DNA from: Boothiomyces macroporosus
Taxonomy: Eukaryota; Chytridiomycota; Chytridiomycetes; Rhizophydiales; Terramycetaceae
Length of the DNA stretch: 19,399 bases
Direction of reading: 5' to 3'
Assembly: GCA_027604185.1 (NCBI GenBank)
Contig: JADGKB010000185.1
Span: 1-19,399 of the forward strand
The notes beneath the pieces were generated by a model. The model was not told where the DNA came from and ran no database searches. It saw only the letters and a program-made list of their open reading frames with translations. Made by a program: the position numbers and the translations under genes. Below are positions 1 to 10,060 of this stretch, piece after piece; position 1 is the first letter of the stretch; every line of letters starts with the position of its first letter.

Positions 1-1276
1 AATTGAGCCATCTTTCTGGTTTATACTGAACTGCATCCTTCCATAGCTTTTCAGATCGTCCCATAGCGTAAGGGTAAAACGATACAATTGCACCTTTAGG
101 GATTCGTGTACCGTTGGGCAATATATCGTCTTGAAGCGCTACCTTACCTTCTCTTGGAACAGAAGGATAAAGTCTTAAAGTTTCTTTAAAAACTGCATTT
201 GCATACTTCATCTTTCTAACCTGTTCATAGTCTGGAATTTCTTTGTCTCCAAGAATATCTTTAATCTCTTTTAAAAGACATTCTTTAGCATGAGGGTTTT
301 TGGAAAGGCAATATAGTGTCCATGACAGTGCTTGGGCTGTGGAGTCTCTTCCTGCCAAGATAAAGCTAATAACATGGTCTGCAAGCTCTTCTGTACTTGG
401 CGACTGTCCATACTCGTCCCGATGCTCCATGAATAGGGATAACAAATCATTCCTTTTTTCCATAGTGTTCTTTCTATTTTCAACCACTTGATTCCCAAAT
501 TCGCGAATCATCTTGATATCCTCTCTTAAATTATAATTGAATTTATCCATTAACCTGAAGAATGGATTTACGAACCTACTTCCCATCACATTCTGGGATC
601 TATCAAATGCTCGAACGTAGCTTGGAGATTCACCTAGCAAACTGTTGATGTCAATCTAGAATGAAAAAGTAAATACTCCATAGGCAATCTTTCCGAATGA
701 ATCCATGAAATATCGTTGGAAAATATCATGCATATCGACAGGAACGTTTTGTGCCAAGTCCTTCAGTACCAAAAGTAAGATTGAAATATTGTCCGTGAAA
801 ACAGTATCAATGTATAATTTAAAGTTTCTATTGGTCATGATTTTAGCCGTAAGTTTTCTTTGAGTGTACCACTGGTGCCCATCACTATTGAATATCCCAT
901 TTCCAAGTACATCTTGCATCCGCGAATTGGTAAAAGTCCCTTTAACGTAATTTTCAAAATTAGTATTGGTGATATACTCGATACTCTGTGGATCATGTAT
1001 CATTATTCTTGGTTCTGAAAAGGGCACTGCTAGGACTAGTGCTCTTTCGAAATGGGGCGAATTAAGTTCTTGCGAGAGCAAATCGATTGAATTGTCTATA
1101 TCCTGTACCATCGCAAGCAAGCTTCCTATAATTGGCAAATGGAAGGAAGTTCTTTTCACATTCTTGTCGACTTTGATTGCACCGATTGGGTCATCCTTGT
1201 ACTTCCAGTATAATACCGCTCCGGCTATACCAATTAATCCGCATACTTTAGCAGCTTGCAGCCATGTCCCATCCAT
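1..1276 (-). CDS. Cytochrome P450 (P450-1), C-terminus cut by window edge
   Basis: Haem-thiolate monooxygenase, probably ER-anchored and acting on fatty acids or related lipids; the substrate is inferred only from resemblance to CYP52/86/704-type enzymes. Exon 1 is 1276..677 (200 codons), then a 21-nt intron (676..656), and exon 2 runs 655..1, giving 418 visible residues. Residues about 8-25 form a hydrophobic anchor followed by the charged YKDDPIG segment typical of this array. The I-helix motif AGRDST is at residues 301-306; its paralogues have AGRDTT. The K-helix ExxR (ETLR) is at 358-361 and PERW at 413-416. The haem-binding Cys loop lies beyond the left edge. The reading frame is intact through the visible part. 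It is the last gene of a head-to-tail array and its ATG is 203 nt from the stop of P450-2. Confidence 0.93.
656..676 (-). other. 21-nt intron of P450-1
   Basis: Phase 0, beginning GTATTTAC and ending CATTCTAG. Removal joins AYG to IDINS, as in every paralogue. Unspliced, it ends in an in-frame TAG. Confidence 0.93.
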
Positions 1277-1479
1277 GAAGGTTAAAGCTGAGTCTGCAGG
1301 TTATATAACGGGATAAATGACGCGGAGATGAGCAGTGGCGCCAACACCAAATGACCAAGAAATCATAAAAGTACCTCAAACCGCACATGAAAATTAAAAA
1401 AATTTCTTTATCAAAACTTCTGCCAGTGCTGAAATCAGGATTTCGAGTGTCATTGGGAGATCTCAATCTCCGATACCTC

Positions 1480-2972
1480 TTATCGCCTAGAGACGACACA
1501 CTCAAGTCCATTTTTCATTGGGAGAGTGAGCGACATTCTCTGTACGACTTTTGAAGTATCGACAACTTTAAAATCAAACTGTTTGAATAGTGCAACCAAA
1601 GTGAACACACCTTGGAGTTCTGCTAGGTTTTTGCCAAGGCAAATACGAGGTCCACACATGAATGCGACATATGCATAGTTGGAGGGGTTCTTTCCGTCTA
1701 GCCATCTTTCTGGTTTGTACTGAACTGCATCTTGCCATATCTTTTCAGACCTGCCCATTGCATACGGACAGAATGCTAGATTGGCTCCCTTTGGAACATG
1801 GATTCCATTTGGTAGAGTGTCGTCATTGACAGCAATTTTACCTTCTCTTGGAACAGAAGGGTACAAACGAAGAGTTTCTTTGAATACAGCGTTTGCATAC
1901 TTCATTTTCTTGATCTGATCATATTCTGGAATAAGCTGGTCTCCCAAAACTTGATCAATCTCTTCAATCAATTTTGCTTTGACTTTTGGGTTTTGGTGCA
2001 GGCAGTAGATGGTCCATGACAATGCCTGAGAGGTAGTGTCTCTTCCAGCCAGTATAAAGTTGATAACATGGTCGGCAAGTTCATCTGCTGAGAGTGCACT
2101 ACCATCTTCATTCCTATGATCCATGAAGAGTGACAGCAAATCATTCCCATTGCTGTTTCCGTTTACTTTTCTATCTTCAACAACTTTGTTGCCAAAGCTT
2201 CTGACAATTTCAATATCTCTTTGCAGTTGAGAATCAAACCTTTCTGTGATTGGCCAGAAAGGATTGATGAAGCGATCGCCCATTGCATTTTGGCAGCGAT
2301 CAAATGAGGCCACATAGTCCAAGGTACCTTCAGACAAACTGTTCAGCTCAATCTAATTTAGATATTTAGTACCCCATAGGCAATTCTACCGAAAGAATCC
2401 ATAAAATATCTGTGAAAGAGATTATGCATGTCAGCATTTCGTCCCTTCTCCACACACTCGTTCAAGACGTCAATGAACACCTTGATATTGTCCGTAAACA
2501 CCGTATCGATATTGTTTTTAAAGTTTCGGTTGGTGAGTATCTTTGCAGCCAGTTTCCGTTGAATAAACCAATCATGGCCATCAGTATTAAAGATACCATT
2601 TCCCAACACATCAGTCATACGAGATTTCGTGAAACTTCCTTTGATATAGTTTTCAAAATTTGTGCTGGTGATATACTCTACACTTTCCGGGTCGTTGACT
2701 AAAATTGTTGGCTCTGCAAATGGGATTGTTAGGAGAACAGCCTTATCAAACGATGGAGAATTTACTTCGGATGTGATTTTTAAGACTGACCCGTCGATAT
2801 CCTTCATCATTTCCAAAAGACTGCCTACGAATGGTAAGTGAAATGAGGTTCTATTGACAGACTTTTCTACTCGGATGGAACCAATAGCATCATCCTTGTA
2901 ATAATAATATATTGCGAATGCGAAACCCGCGGCGGTGACTGCTAGTTTTGCGCTTCCTAACCAGCTTTCCAT
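1480..2972 (-). CDS. Cytochrome P450 (P450-2)
   Basis: Complete P450 of 490 aa, the usual length for a microsomal enzyme. Exon 1 is 2972..2373 (exactly 200 codons) and exon 2 is 2352..1480, separated by a 20-nt intron. An N-terminal hydrophobic helix (residues about 8-25) is followed by YYYYKDDAIG. The oxygen-activating I-helix AGRDTT is at 302-307, ExxR (ETLR) at 359-362, PERW at 414-417, and the haem loop FMCGPRICLG begins at 431 with the thiolate Cys at 438. All catalytic hallmarks are present, so it should be active. Likely lipid hydroxylase; no CYP number can be assigned without a search. A reductase partner is not encoded in the window. The upstream spacer to P450-3 is 133 nt. Confidence 0.96.
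2353..2372 (-). other. 20-nt intron of P450-2
   Basis: Full sequence GTACTAAATATCTAAATTAG, phase 0. CTAAA supplies a branch-like A at position 15. Being 20 nt it changes frame, and its removal joins AYG to IELNS. Confidence 0.94.
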
Positions 2973-3105
2973 GCAAGTAAAAAAGTTGAGACTGCTTTTA
3001 GCTATGCCACCGCAGCACTGCCTTGGAAATTAATTGGCCGAGGGATTTTTCCGGTGCCCTTTCCGGTCATAACCAAAATTTTCAATCAATGATTACACTA
3101 ACGCT

Positions 3106-4626
3106 TTATTTTCGTTTTGTTATTTTGCACATTAAACCATTCTTCATTGGGAGAGTGAGCGACATTTTTTGTTTCACTACCAAAGGATCTAATATTTCAA
3201 AATCGAAATTCTTTAAAATCGAAACTAATGTGAAAACGCCTTGGAGTTCGGCCAAGTTTTTGCCTAAACAGATTCGAGGGCCGCACATGAAGGCAGTGTA
3301 TACATAGTTGGACGGTTGCTTGGAATTGAGCCATCTTTCTGGTTTGTATGCACTTGCATTTTCCCATAGCTTTTCAGACCGTCCCATTGCATATGGGCAG
3401 AACCCGACAATCGCGCCTTTAGGGATCTTTACTCCATTTGGCAAGACATCATTATTTAATGCAAGTTTTCCTTCTCTTGGTACTGAAGGATACAGTCTTA
3501 AAGTTTCTTTAAACACTGCTGTAGCATATTTCAATTTCTTAATTTGATCATATTCTGGAATCAATTGACTACCAAGGATTTCATCAATTTCTTTGACAAG
3601 TGCGGCCTTGGCAGCTGGGTTTTCGTACAAGCAGTACAGTGTCCATGATAGGGCTTGAGATGTTGTATCTCTCCCAGCAAGGATAAAGTTTATCACATGG
3701 TCAGCCAGCTCATCTGTGGATAGTTCTGTACCATCTTCATTCCTTTGCTCCATGAATAACGATAAGAGGTCGCTTTTGTTTCCAGCGTGCACACCATTCT
3801 TTCTGTCTTCAACAACCTTTCGCCCAAACTCCCTGATTAGCTTGACGTCGGTTTTCAAGAAAGGATTAAGCATATCAGCAAGGCGATAGAACGGATTGAT
3901 GAATCGATCTCCCATGGTGCTTTGTGATCTATCGAATGAGGCTACATAATTTGGAATACCTTTTGACAGACTTCCCATTTCAATCTATTATTAAACAATT
4001 ATTACTCCATACGCGATTTCACCAAATGAATCCATGAAATAACGGTGGAACAAGCTGTGCATATCTACATCCTGACCTTCTTGGACTGCCTGGTTCAGGA
4101 CGTTGATAAAGATTTGGATGTTGTCAGTAAACACAGTTTCGATATTTACTTTGAAATTGCGGTTGGTCAATATTTTGGCTGCCAGTTTTCTCTGTGTGAA
4201 CCAATCATGACCATCAGTGTTAAAAATTCCATTCCCCAGAACATCAGTCATTCGAGCTTTAGTGTAGTCACCTTTGACGTAATTGTCAAAGTTTGTGCTT
4301 GTGATATATTCGACACTTTCCGGATCATTCACAAATATTGTTGGCTCAGCAAAAGGGATAGTCAGCACTTTTGCTTTATCGAATCCTGGGTCATTGATTT
4401 CATCCGAAATCAAATTTCCTGATTCATCAACATTCTTTAACATGGCAAGCAGACCCCCAAAGATTGGATTATGGATTTTGAATCTGGGAACACTCTTGTC
4501 CACCCTGACCATTGCGCCAATTGCGTCATCTTTGTAGTACCAGTAAACGGCAGATGCTAGTCCGATCACAGCAGCCCCGACATAGTAAGCATCTTTTGAC
4601 TTTTCAATCCAGTTGTTTGACACCAT
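3106..4626 (-). CDS. Cytochrome P450 (P450-3)
   Basis: Complete P450 of 499 aa. Exon 1 is 4626..4006 (207 codons) and exon 2 is 3984..3106, split by a 21-nt intron. I chose the ATG at 4626 (MVSNNW) because it matches the start of P450-5 (MTNNWREK); an in-frame ATG at 4716 would add 30 residues with no homology. Anchor helix near residues 17-33, then WYYKDDAIG. Motifs: AGRDTT 310-315, ETLR 367-370, PERW 422-425, haem Cys 446 in FMCGPRICLGK. From just after the K-helix region to near the C-terminus it is almost identical to P450-4, because 218 nt are shared without a difference. Likely ER lipid hydroxylase. Confidence 0.96.
3194..3411 (-). repeat. 218-nt identical block, copy in P450-3
   Basis: Base-for-base identical to 4960..5177 in P450-4 (constant offset of 1766). 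It covers the PERW and haem-Cys coding region. Flanking coding sequence diverges at many sites, which fits a recent gene-conversion tract. Confidence 0.9.
3985..4005 (-). other. 21-nt intron of P450-3
   Basis: Phase 0, starts GTAATAAT and ends TTTAATAATAG. Three in-frame stops (TAA, TAA, TAG) prevent read-through. Joins AYG to IEMGS. Confidence 0.94.
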
Positions 4627-4871
4627 TGTTGCTACTTTCCAGTCCGGCGTTTTAAAGGTTTTACGGACCGTGTCACATGGCAAAAGACGGCCTTGAACAA
4701 CGAATGACGGCAACAACTCCGTGTTTTCCTGTCTACGATTAAATTAAAAAAATGGAGTGAATACATCCATATGCATTTCACTTTTAATTCCTCACAAGAA
4801 GAATGGGTTTGGTTCCCTGAGATAAGCAAATGTCCCTTCTAACTGTAAGGAAAGTGAACAAGCTAAATTCT

Positions 4872-6367
4872 TTATTTTCGTTTGGTTATTCTGCACATTA
4901 AACCATTCTTCATCGGGAGAGTGAGCGACATTTTTTGCTTTACTGATCCAAGGTCAATGATTTCAAAATCGAAATTCTTTAAAATCGAAACTAATGTGAA
5001 AACGCCTTGGAGTTCGGCCAAGTTTTTGCCTAAACAGATTCGAGGGCCGCACATGAAGGCAGTGTATACATAGTTGGACGGTTGCTTGGAATTGAGCCAT
5101 CTTTCTGGTTTGTATGCACTTGCATTTTCCCATAGCTTTTCAGACCGTCCCATTGCATATGGGCAGAACCCGACAATTGCACCCTTTGGTATTTTTATGC
5201 CATTTGGTAATGTGTCATCATTGACTGCAACTTTCCCTTCTCTTGGTACTGAAGGATACAGTCTTAATGTTTCTTTAAATACAGCGTTTGCATACTTCAT
5301 CTGCTTGATTTGATCATATTTAGGGATTAACTGATCACCCAGAATTTCATCAATTTCTTTGTAAAGTGCTGTCTTTGCTGCAGGGTTGTTGGAGAGACAA
5401 AACAGTGTCCAAGATAATGCTTGGGCGGTTGTATCTCTGCCGGCCAGAATAAAGCTAATAACATGGTCAGCCAGCTCTTCTGTAGTCAGTTTTGACCCGT
5501 CTTCGTTACAGTGGCTCAAGAACAAGGACAATAAATCATTTCGGTCATTATGAGGCTCACCAACCCTATCTTTGACCACCTTTTCTCCAAATTCTCTAAT
5601 CATCTTTATGTCGTTTTTCAAATACGGGTTAAAGAAATCCACAATGGGGAAGAATGGATTCACCAATCTATCTCCCATTGTATTTTGAGTTCTATCAAAA
5701 GAGACAACATAAGAAGGAATCCCTTGCGATAAACTATTCAAGTCAATCTAGGATTAGTCCATATTACCCCGTAAGCAATCTTTCCAAATGAATCCATGAA
5801 ATAACGGTGGAACAAGCTGTGCATATCCACCGGTGTCTGGGACTCTGCGACTGCATTCAACACTCCAATAAATATACCAATATTTTCTGAAAATACAGTC
5901 TCGATATTCAGCTTAAAGTTTCTGTTGGTCAATATCTTGGCAGAGAGTTTTCTCTGGACAAACCAATCATGACCATCGGTGTTGAAGATACCATTTCCCA
6001 ATACATCTGTTAATCGCCATTTGGTAAAGGTTCCTTTGATGTAGTTTTCAAAATTGGTATTAGTAATGTATTCCACGCTTTCGGGGTCATTCACAAAGAT
6101 AGTGGGTTCGGCGAATGGAATAGTGAGCACCTTTGCCCTATCGAAATCGGGACCATTCAATTCCTCTTCAATCAATATTCCGGAATTATCAATGTCTTTA
6201 ATCATTTGCAGCACACCACCCAATATCGGATTGTGGATTTTGAATCTTGGAACAGACTTGTCCACTCTTACAGTAGCGCCAATTGCGTCATCTTTGTAGT
6301 ACCAGAATGCAGCCGAAATGATTCCCAGTGCTGCACCAACAAAGTAGAAATTTCTTGTATTTTCCAT
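4872..6367 (-). CDS. Cytochrome P450 (P450-4)
   Basis: Complete P450. Exon 1 is 6367..5768 and exon 2 is 5747..4872, around a 20-nt intron. With the ATG at 6367 (MENTRN) exon 1 is 200 codons, exactly as in P450-1 and -2, and the protein is 491 aa; an in-frame ATG at 6403 would add 12 residues. N-terminal anchor around residues 7-23, then WYYKDDAIG. Motifs: AGRDTT 302-307, ETLR 359-362, PERW 414-417, haem Cys 438. The C-terminal third is nearly the same protein as P450-3, while the N-terminal half and I-helix region differ more. So substrate-recognition sites in the first half may have diverged while the haem domain was homogenised. This is inference. Confidence 0.95.
4960..5177 (-). repeat. 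218-nt identical block, copy in P450-4
   Basis: Partner of 3194..3411. Identity stops abruptly at both ends: G versus T just before, T versus C just after on the plus strand. Confidence 0.9.
5748..5767 (-). other. 20-nt intron of P450-4
   Basis: Full sequence GTAATATGGACTAATCCTAG, phase 0. ACTAAT is a textbook branch-point match. Joins AYG to IDLNS. Confidence 0.95.
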
Positions 6368-6729
6368 TGACGCTTTGAAAAAATAGGACAATTTATGGGT
6401 CAACTTGCGGCCGATGCATGTGAAAGGATAAGAACCAATTGATGATAAGAATGCGCCTAAAGGTGGCGAACGAGTATAGTATTTAGAATTTCATGTTGGT
6501 GCTGATGATGAGAATTTGGGCTACTGTTGGGGAGTAGTACCAAAATTGTTACAATTCGACGAGCAGTACCCGAATAAATTGGACCATGCAAGCTAAAGGA
6601 GCACCTTGCAAATAATGCAGTTTCAAGAATACCTTAAATTTCCACCATCGAGTATGTTGATTCTAAATTTAAAGTATTATTGTTCATTAACAGTCACCAG
6701 GATGAACAACTTGTAGCAAAATGATTTAT
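6368..6729. promoter_or_regulatory. 362-nt spacer between P450-5 and P450-4
   Basis: Largest spacer inside the P450 array. It should hold the P450-4 promoter and the P450-5 3' end. No open frame with recognisable homology, tRNA or repeat is visible. A CCAAT on the minus strand (6578..6582) lies in the context TCCAATTTA, also seen upstream of P450-7. I see no clear TATA box. Confidence 0.35.
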
Positions 6730-8289
6730 TTAATTCCTTCTTGTGATACTACACTGAAGGCCGTACTTCATTGGAAGCGACAAACTCTGCTTCATTGTTA
6801 CCGAAGCGGTATTTTCGATATTGAAATCAAACTGGCAAAGAATAGATACTAGGGTAAACACACCTTGAATTTCTGCAAGAGATTTGCCCAAGCAGATACG
6901 AGGCCCACAGTTGAATGATGGGAATTCATATTGGGTAGGTTGTTTGCCAGATAGCCATCTTTCAGGGAGAAACTGCTCCGGAGATTTCCAAATCTTGTCT
7001 GACCTGCCCATCGCATATGGGAGCCAAGCTACAATAGCACCTCTAGGAATTTTGGTACCATTTGGAAGAACGTCGTCATTAAGTGCACTTTTTCCCTCTC
7101 GAGGAACAGAAGGATAGAGTCTTAATGTTTCCTTGAATACGGCGTTGATATATCGCATCTTCTTGATTTGTTCGTATTTAGGAATCAGCTCTTCTCCAAG
7201 TGTTTCATCTATTTCTTTGAATACTTGTTCTTTTACTTTGGGATTCTGATGGAGACAAAATAAGCACCAGGATAGTGCCTGTGCAGTTGTATCTCTTCCA
7301 GCTAATATAAAATTGATTACATGGTCGGCTAATTCTTCATTTGTCAAGCTAGTTCCATCATCATGTCTATACTCCATAAACAAAGATAGCAAGTCGTGGT
7401 TATTGGATGGGGTGCCATTTTTCTTACGATCTTCAACAACTTTATGGCCAAAGCTCCTGACCAATTTGATGTCTCTTTGCAGCTTGAAATCAAACTTGTC
7501 GGTAATAAACCAGAAGGCACTGGTGAATCGATCTGCCATTGCATTTTGAGCGCGATCAAATGAAGATACAAAAGCTGCACTTCCTTTCTCCAAACTTTGC
7601 AAGTCAATCTGTGATTAAAAGGTAATTACTCCATAAGCAATCTTGCCAAAAGAGTCCATGAAATATCGGTGAAAGATGTTGTGCATATCAATGAGTTTAG
7701 CTTCACTAGCATGGTCGTTTAACACTTTAAGCAAGATATTGATATTGTCCGTAAATACAGTGTCAATGTTGGTTTTGAAATTCTTGTTTGTGAATACCTT
7801 TGAAGACAACTTTCTCTGGACGTACCAGTCATGGCCATCGGTATTGAATATTCCATTGCCAAGCACATCCGTCATTCGGCTCTTTGTAAACTTTCCCTTG
7901 ACGTAATTATCGAAATTGGTGCTGGTCACATACTCTACGCTCTCTGGATCGTTGATGAAGATATAAGGCTCTGAAAAAGGTATGGATATTGTTGTAGCGT
8001 TTTCAAATTCTGGAGAAAGCAACTCTTCTGTGATTCTAGGAGTAGATCTATCATGAACACCAACTTACTGGTCCATATCGTTCAGAATCTCAAACAGCGC
8101 ACCCACAATCGGCCGATGCATACTGGTTCTGATGTGAGATTAGATTTACCTTTTTACACTCTTGTCAACCTTTGCAGTAACTCCGATTGCATCGTCCTTG
8201 TAGTACCAGTACAATGCAGAGGCAACCCCAACTGCGGCCGCGCCTATGAAATAGTAATCTTTCATCTTCTCTCTCCAATTGTTTGTCAT
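6730..8289 (-). CDS. Cytochrome P450 (P450-5), four exons
   Basis: Complete P450 of 498 aa. Exons are 8289..8150, 8128..8069, 8047..7630 and 7608..6730, separated by three introns of exactly 21 nt each. A naive reading finds only the last two exons. The 5' part is recovered by joining KSVKR, then TSMHRPIVG, then DMDQSTPRITEELLSPEF, which aligns residue for residue with P450-2. Anchor helix near residues 13-30, then WYYKDDAIG. Motifs: AGRDTT 309-314, ETLR 366-369, PERW 421-424, haem Cys 445 in FNCGPRICLGK. By sequence it belongs with P450-1 to -4, but it keeps an N-terminal intron shared with P450-6 and -7, so it looks intermediate. Likely ER lipid hydroxylase. Confidence 0.94.
7609..7629 (-). 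other. 21-nt intron 3 of P450-5
   Basis: Phase 0, starts GTAATTAC and ends TTTTAATCACAG, with an in-frame TAA. It occupies the site shared by all seven P450s and joins AYG to IDLQS. Confidence 0.94.
8048..8068 (-). other. 21-nt intron 2 of P450-5
   Basis: Phase 2, starts GTAAGTTG and ends TTCATGATAG. Read through it gives CAG TAA, a stop. This acceptor rather than the next AG (which would make 33 nt) gives a protein of the same length as its paralogues here. Confidence 0.85.
8129..8149 (-). other. 21-nt intron 1 of P450-5
   Basis: Phase 2, starts GTAAATCTAATC and ends CACATCAG. Read through it gives AGG TAA, a stop. Same site as intron 1 of P450-6 and -7. Confidence 0.9.
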
Positions 8290-8400
8290 TGCAAAGATTA
8301 TCTGTTGACAAAGCTTAAATACTTTTCACGGAAAGCGGCCCTTAATAGTGGCTGGGTAAGGAATGCACTGACAAGCCAACACTGCTAAAGGGACAGGGAT

Positions 8401-9917
8401 TTATTTGTTATAGAATCTAACTTGCATTCCGTGCTTCATGGGAAAAGTCAAGCTAACTCCTGGAACAATCATGTCCATATTTTCAACTGTAAAATAATAC
8501 TTTTTCAAGATGCACACCAGCACGAAAACCCCTTGGATTTCCGCCAAAGACTTGCCGAGACAAATACGGGGACCACAGTTGAATACTGGATACTCATACT
8601 GAGTGGCTTGCTTCCCAGACAGCCAGCGTTCTGGTTTGTAGGTCAAAGGATCTTCCCAAACGTCCTTGTTGCGACCAAAGGCATACGGTACATACCCAAT
8701 CACAGCTCCACGCGGAATATTGGTCCCATTGGGTAGTACATCATCATTCACGGCAATTTTGGCGACTCTAGGAACAGATGGATACAGTCTCAAAGCTAAA
8801 TTAGCATAGCATTACTTTCTTTAAAGACAGCATTCGCATACTTCATCTTTTTGATAGTATCATAATCTGGAATTTCTTCTTCTTGTAAATATGTTTCAAT
8901 TTCTTTGTTCAAGGTCTTTAGAGCTGCTTGATTTTTGAACAAACAGTAGAATGTCCAACTTAAAGCCTGGGCCGTTGTGTCCCTGCCTGCAAGCAAGAAA
9001 TTGAGCACACTGTCAATTAGCTGGTCATCATCCAATTTAGATCCATCTTCATTGGTATAGTCCATGAAAAGAGAAAGCAAATCTGACTTTGACTCTGTTC
9101 CGCCTCGCTTTCTTTCTTGAATTATCTTTGTGCCAAACTCTCTAATCACTTGAATATCGTGATTAAATCCAGGGTAGACGAAAGGATCGGTGTACTTGAA
9201 AAGCGGATTTGAGAACCTATCGCTGGTGACTTTTTGGATTCTGTCAAATGCTTGCGCAAACGGAACTGTTGTTTTCGACATGCTGTCAATTTCATACTAA
9301 ATCAGCAATCAAGTACCCCATAAGCAATTTTTCCAAAAGTGTCCATAAAGAATTTATGAAACATGTCATGCACATCAACAGCCTTTCCGTTGGTGGATTC
9401 AATCAAATTCAGGAACACCTTAATCTTTTCAGTAAAGACGGTTTCGATATTAGTCTTGAAAGCACGAGTTGTGAATATCTTTGATCCAATTTTTCTTTGA
9501 ATGTACCAATGGTGTCCATCAACATTGAAAATTCCTTGACCCAAAAATTCTGATAATCTACAACTAAAGAATGAACCCTTGACATAGTTTTCAAAGTTTG
9601 TATTCAATACATACTCTAGCGATTCCGGGTCATTTATCATAATGGCGGATTCGGTAAAGGCAATGCTGAACACTTTGGCACCAGAAAATGATGGGTCCAG
9701 TAATTCTTCACAGAGATATTCAGACATTCGATTGATATTCTTCAAGAAACCAAAAGTAGAGCCAATGAGTGGTAAGTGAGAATTCGCTCTGTAATCAGAA
9801 AATCAAAAACCTTTGAATTTTTGAGTCTATTTTACGAGTACCTACAGCATCGTTTCTAAAATACCAGATCAAAAGCCCAACTGCAGCGGCGGCATAACTT
9901 AGTGACTTGTAATCCAT
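8401..9917 (-). CDS. Cytochrome P450 (P450-6), four exons
   Basis: Complete P450 of 484 aa in the second subgroup with P450-7. Exons are 9917..9811, 9788..9317, 9296..8816 and 8795..8401, with introns of 22, 20 and 20 nt. It starts MDYKSLSYAAAA; the anchor is at about residues 6-18, followed by WYFRNDAVG. Motifs: AGRDTT 296-301, ETLR 353-356 (split by the last intron after the Glu), PERW 408-411, haem Cys 432 in FNCGPRICLG. At the conserved middle intron the next exon begins with two extra codons (Tyr-Glu) before the ID of its paralogues. Both subgroups keep the full catalytic set. Substrate unknown; lipid hydroxylation is inferred. Confidence 0.94.
8796..8815 (-). other. 20-nt intron 3 of P450-6
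   Basis: Full sequence GTAATGCTATGCTAATTTAG, phase 1. Removal restores the K-helix motif FKETLRLYPSVPR, which is otherwise broken by a stop. Confidence 0.96.
9297..9316 (-). other. 20-nt intron 2 of P450-6
   Basis: Full sequence GTACTTGATTGCTGATTTAG, phase 0, with CTGAT as branch-like site. Joins AYG to YEIDS. Confidence 0.92.
9789..9810 (-). other. 22-nt intron 1 of P450-6
   Basis: Phase 2, starts GTTTTTGA and ends TTCTGATTACAG; it lacks the GTA start used by most others. Joins KIQR to ANSHLPLIG. Confidence 0.9.
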
Positions 9918-10060
9918 TTCCAATTCGAAAAGATTTTGAAACGTTTGCGCTATCATGTTGCAAAATGGTCAGGGAATTTACCTGAAACTTGGAAAGTTTA
10001 GTGATTTGATTGGTGAGACAAAACAAGTGCCACAATAATACGGAAAAACTCCAATGCTAT

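Noticed and set aside
966..1316. Open frames opposite the P450 exons on the plus strand
   Set aside because: They mirror conserved P450 coding sequence, recur in the same place opposite several copies, and resemble no known protein.
8036..8068. 33-nt alternative for intron 2 of P450-5
   Set aside because: It also keeps frame, but removes four residues (STPR region) present at that position in all paralogues. The 21-nt acceptor gives equal length.
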